This document shows positions 60,989 to 64,000 of a stretch of 64,000 nt of DNA, one piece after another. Source of the DNA: Gillisia sp. Hel1_33_143. Its GTDB lineage: Bacteria > Bacteroidota > Bacteroidia > Flavobacteriales > Flavobacteriaceae. The translations under genes and the position numbers were made by a program. Each line of letters opens with the position of its first letter. The first letter of the stretch is position 1. The stretch spans positions 1,860,001-1,924,000 of the forward strand of contig NZ_LT629737.1 in NCBI RefSeq assembly GCF_900104765.1. Reading direction: 5' to 3'. The notes beneath the pieces were generated by a model that was given only the letters and a program-made list of their open reading frames with translations, had not been told where the DNA came from and did no database searches.

Positions 60989-62746
60989 TCACATTTCTTT
61001 TTCACTTAGCTGTTTTGCGTAGAGCTCTTTGTAATAACCATCAATCTCTATTAACTTTTGATGAGAACCTTGCTGAACGATTTCTCCATCTTCAAGAATT
61101 ATAATATTGTCTGCATTTTTAGCAGAAGATATTCTATGACTAACAATTATAGTGGTCTTATCTTTAGATATTTTGAAAAGATTATTTAAAATTTCCTCTT
61201 CAGTTTCTGTATCTACAGCAGATAAACAATCATCAAAAAGAAGAATTTGAGGATCATGTATAATTGCCCGTGCAATTGAAACTCGTTGCTTCTGTCCTCC
61301 AGAAAGTGTAATTCCACGTTCGCCGAGTACAGTGTCATAACCATGTGTAAAGCCTTTAATGTTTTTATGCACTGCTGCATTTTTTGCAGCTTCAATTACT
61401 TCTTCATCTGTAGCAGTGGTTTTTCCAAACCTTATGTTATTCTTAATAGAATCACTAAATAAAAATGCGTCTTGGGGCACGTAACCAATAGAATTTCTTA
61501 AACTATATAAGTTTAGATCTCTAATGTTCTTTTTATCAATAGCTATTTCTCCTGTTTGAACATCATAAAGTCTTCCTATTAATTCTAAGATAGTAGATTT
61601 CCCGGAACCTGTTTTACCTATAATTGCTAAAGTCTCACCTCTATTAACGCTAAAAGAAACATTTTTAAGAGCCGTAATATTTGTATCTTCATAAGTGAAG
61701 CTCACATCTTTAAACTGAATATCACCATTGATCTTAGAAACTGTTGGTTCTAAATTCTTTATTTGAGGTTCTTCCTTTAAAAATTCATTGATACGTTTTT
61801 GAGAAGCTTCTGCTTGTTGAACTATAGAGGTAACCCAACCTACAGTGGCAACAGGCCAGGTAAGCATATTCACATATAGCAGAAATTCTACTATCACTCC
61901 AATATTTTCAATTTCTCCATTAATTACTTGCCTTCCTCCAATAAAAATAACCAAGGTGTTACTAAGACCTATTAGCAGTACCATCATAGGGAAGAAAAAG
62001 GCTTGAACCTTTACCAGATCCAGATTCTTTTCTTTACTCCCGTTAGATAATTCAATAAAATTAGAATTTGTTTGCTGTTCTAAGCCGTAAGATTTTATTA
62101 CAGAAATTCCGCTAAAGCTTTCTTGTGTAAATGTGTTTAATTTTGAAAGGTATTGTTGTACGATGGTACTTCTCTTATGAATGGCAACGCTTAATTTATA
62201 GATAGCGAAAGAAAGAATAGGTAAAGGAGCTACCGTATATAAAGTAAGAAGGGGTGCTGTTTTTACCATATACCAGATCACAATAATAAAAAGCGTTAGA
62301 GTGGTAACACTATACATAATTGCCGGTCCCAGATACATTCTTACTTTGGAGACATCATCACTTATTCTATTCATTAGATCTCCCGTACGATTCTGTTTGT
62401 AGAAATTTAATGAGAGTCTTTGGTATTGATTGTAGACTTCATTTTTAAGATCGAATTCCATGTGTCTGGAGATAACGATAAAGATCTGTCTCATTAAAAA
62501 TGTAAAAAACGCAGAAACAAGGGTGGCGCCAATTATTAAAGTGATATTATAAAAAAGTTCACTTCTTAATATGGCTGCATCGGTAATTTCTCCATTTACA
62601 TATTTTTCTATAGTGCTGGTGGAATTACCAATAAATTGAACCGGATACAGTGCAAATATTCTGGCAACAACGGTTATAAGTAGGCCTAAAATTAATTTCC
62701 ACTTGTATTTAAGGAAATATTTATTGAGGTGCTGTAATTCTTTCAT
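60989..62746 (-). CDS. ABC exporter, fused membrane and ATPase domains (MdlA/BmrC-like)
   Basis: Half-transporter of 585 residues: six membrane segments to about residue 310, then an ATPase domain. Walker A is IIGKTGSGKSTIL near 373-385, the Q-loop lies in GYVPQDAFLF near 413, and the signature LSGGQKQRVSIARAI near 475-489. Walker B ILLFDDCLSAVDTETE near 495-510 has Asp in place of the usual catalytic Glu, as in MdlA and BmrC subunits of heterodimeric exporters. IIVSHRISSAKNAD carries the switch His. No partner half-transporter is adjacent in the window. The substrate is unknown; drug or lipid export is typical for the family. Confidence 0.92.
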   Translation of the reverse strand: MKELQHLNKYFLKYKWKLILGLLITVVARIFALYPVQFIGNSTSTIEKYVNGEITDAAILRSELFYNITLIIGATLVSAFFTFLMRQIFIVISRHMEFDLKNEVYNQYQRLSLNFYKQNRTGDLMNRISDDVSKVRMYLGPAIMYSVTTLTLFIIVIWYMVKTAPLLTLYTVAPLPILSFAIYKLSVAIHKRSTIVQQYLSKLNTFTQESFSGISVIKSYGLEQQTNSNFIELSNGSKEKNLDLVKVQAFFFPMMVLLIGLSNTLVIFIGGRQVINGEIENIGVIVEFLLYVNMLTWPVATVGWVTSIVQQAEASQKRINEFLKEEPQIKNLEPTVSKINGDIQFKDVSFTYEDTNITALKNVSFSVNRGETLAIIGKTGSGKSTILELIGRLYDVQTGEIAIDKKNIRDLNLYSLRNSIGYVPQDAFLFSDSIKNNIRFGKTTATDEEVIEAAKNAAVHKNIKGFTHGYDTVLGERGITLSGGQKQRVSIARAIIHDPQILLFDDCLSAVDTETEEEILNNLFKISKDKTTIIVSHRISSAKNADNIIILEDGEIVQQGSHQKLIEIDGYYKELYAKQLSEKEM

Positions 62747-62794
62747 TTAAAAAACTTAATTCAATTCTTGTGAGATTCGCAATTTATGTCGGCA

Positions 62795-62829
62795 TTTTTT
62801 CCCATAACTTAAAATATTAATTATTTTTG
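62795..62829 (+). promoter_or_regulatory. Promoter of the leucine dehydrogenase gene
   Basis: TATTTTTG at 62822-62829 matches TAnnTTTG. A T-run ending at 62800 stands where the -33 element is expected, 21 bases upstream. The ATG is at 62881, so the leader is about 45 bases. Confidence 0.45.
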
Positions 62830-62880
62830 TAGTCTGATTTTCAGAAAAACAAAAAAATTTAAATCTTAAATTTTCAATTT

Positions 62881-63981
62881 ATGCAGGTTGACGTTTTAAA
62901 CGCAAGTGAACTTAAAAAAGCTGCACCGGTATTCGGACAGCTATCCTTTGACAACCACGAGCAAGTGGTTTTTTGCAACGACAAAGATACAGGTTTAAAG
63001 GCAATAATTGGTATTCATAATACGGTTTTAGGTCCTGCTCTTGGAGGTACTAGAATGTGGAATTATAGCACTGAGTGGGAAGCGTTGAACGATGTTCTTA
63101 GACTTTCTAGAGGTATGACGTTTAAAAGCGCTATAACCGGATTGAATCTTGGTGGTGGAAAAGCAGTTCTTATAGGCGATGCTAAAACACAAAAGACACC
63201 AGAACTTATGCGAAAATTTGGAGAATTTGTACATTCTCTAAGTGGTAAATATATAACTGCAGAAGATGTAGGAATGGATACAGAAGATATGGATACAGTA
63301 AGAGAGGTTACTCCTTACGTAACTGGTATCTCAGAATCTAAAGGGGGTGCAGGTAATCCATCTCCAATTACTGCATATGGTGTGTATATGGGAATGAAAG
63401 CTGCTGCTGGATTTAAATATGGAAGTGATAAATTAGAAGGGAAAAAGATATTAGTGCAAGGTATTGGGCACGTTGGAGAAACTTTGGTAGACTATCTTGT
63501 AAAAGAAGGTGCGCAGGTTTTTATTAGCGATATCAACCAGGCTAGATTGCAAGAAGTAAGTGCACAGTACGGAGCCAGTATTTTTGTGGATGATGTATAT
63601 AGTGCAGATGTAGATATTTACGCTCCTTGTGCTTTAGGGGCTACAATTAATGATGATACTATTAATAGAATTAAAGCAACTGTAATTGCAGGAGCTGCTA
63701 ACAATCAATTAGCAGATGAACTTCGTCATGGTAAGATACTTCAGGATAAAGGCATCGTATATGCTCCAGATTTCTTGATCAATGCAGGTGGAATTATAAA
63801 TGTTTATGCTGAATTAGAAGGATACGATAAAAAAGAGATCATTCGTAAAACTGAAAATATCTATAATACAACCATGGAGATCTTAAAGACAGCGTCTTCA
63901 AAAGATATTACCACACATTTGGCTGCATTGAAAATTGCACAACAGCGAATAGATGACAGAAAAAGCCAGAATTTGAACTAA
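62881..63981 (+). CDS. Glu/Leu/Phe/Val dehydrogenase, probable leucine dehydrogenase
   Basis: NAD-dependent oxidative deamination of branched-chain amino acids. It has 366 residues, the size of leucine dehydrogenases rather than glutamate dehydrogenase (about 450). The substrate domain has LGPALGGTRMWNY near residues 51-63 and GLNLGGGKAVLIGD with catalytic Lys94. The NAD domain has ILVQGIGHVGETLVDYLV near 190-207, VFISDINQARL, and VIAGAANNQLADE near 278. PDFLINAGGIINVYAELEGY matches leucine dehydrogenases. It is monocistronic as far as the window shows. Confidence 0.92.
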   Translation: MQVDVLNASELKKAAPVFGQLSFDNHEQVVFCNDKDTGLKAIIGIHNTVLGPALGGTRMWNYSTEWEALNDVLRLSRGMTFKSAITGLNLGGGKAVLIGDAKTQKTPELMRKFGEFVHSLSGKYITAEDVGMDTEDMDTVREVTPYVTGISESKGGAGNPSPITAYGVYMGMKAAAGFKYGSDKLEGKKILVQGIGHVGETLVDYLVKEGAQVFISDINQARLQEVSAQYGASIFVDDVYSADVDIYAPCALGATINDDTINRIKATVIAGAANNQLADELRHGKILQDKGIVYAPDFLINAGGIINVYAELEGYDKKEIIRKTENIYNTTMEILKTASSKDITTHLAALKIAQQRIDDRKSQNLN

Positions 63982-64000
63982 CAAGTTTGAAATAAATACT

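Noticed and set aside
1-64000. Search for tRNA, rRNA, CRISPR arrays, insertion sequences and phage genes
   Set aside because: No cloverleaf with CCA-type ends, no transposase or integrase motifs and no repeat-spacer pattern were seen on reading; small RNAs cannot be excluded.

Overview
The window looks like chromosome of a member of the Bacteroidota, most likely a marine-type Flavobacteriaceae. The DNA is AT-rich. Shine-Dalgarno sequences are weak or absent, and several promoters fit the flavobacterial pattern (-7 TAnnTTTG). Marker genes fit too: a PUR/DUF3276 protein, a RecQ with a C-terminal HTH extension, a cyclophilin-FKBP fusion, and leucine dehydrogenase. No tRNA, rRNA, CRISPR array, insertion sequence or phage gene was seen.

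Layout. (1) 1-1370, minus: 3'-truncated ABC-F ATPase. (2) 1595-46551: one large surface-polysaccharide locus, nearly all plus strand. It opens with an outer-membrane export lipoprotein (Wza-like) and a Wzc-like tyrosine autokinase. An antisense acyl-transfer pair (MBOAT + SGNH) follows. Next come an ABC exporter (Wzm/Wzt) interleaved with two methyltransferases, GDP-fucose synthesis (gmd, fcl), nine GT-A glycosyltransferases in a row, wecB, and a sialic-acid segment (glycosyltransferases, neuA, neuB, neuC). A 4-amino-4,6-dideoxyhexose module follows (ArnC/GtrB-like GT, WecD-like, WecE, GT-C-like membrane protein), then more GTs, an antisense zinc-ribbon methyltransferase, a Wzy/WaaL-type polymerase, a duplicated GT4 pair and the priming glycosylphosphotransferase. 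(3) 46559-63981: mostly core genes. These are lnt, pssA, lptB, an AhpD-like gene, tatC, kdsD, recQ, the cyclophilin-FKBP fusion, a 1-Cys peroxiredoxin, a thioredoxin-like protein, an Mpo1-like protein, csaA, trkA/trkH, DUF3276, an ABC exporter and leucine dehydrogenase.

How the locus may work (inference). The priming enzyme loads a sugar phosphate on undecaprenyl phosphate. GT-A and GT-B enzymes extend it with fucose, ManNAc-type, Neu5Ac and acylated 4-amino sugars. Methyl and acyl groups are added, and the product leaves through Wza/Wzc. Parts of both export routes are present: Wzm/Wzt with a Wzt C-terminal domain (ABC route), and Wzy, Wzc and a WbaP-type primase (Wzy route). No Wzx flippase is visible. 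Up to 22 glycosyltransferases exceed the needs of one ordinary repeat unit, so either the glycan is very complex or more than one glycan is built here.

Most distinctive points: the mixed ABC/Wzy make-up; CMP-sialic-acid genes without a recognisable sialyltransferase; a neuA whose conserved N-terminus needs a CTG start; a run of TTG-started genes; a (Tyr-Gly)8 tail on the tyrosine kinase; a RecQ without its zinc cysteines; and a cyclophilin-FKBP fusion. All calls come from reading the sequence; no database search was done.
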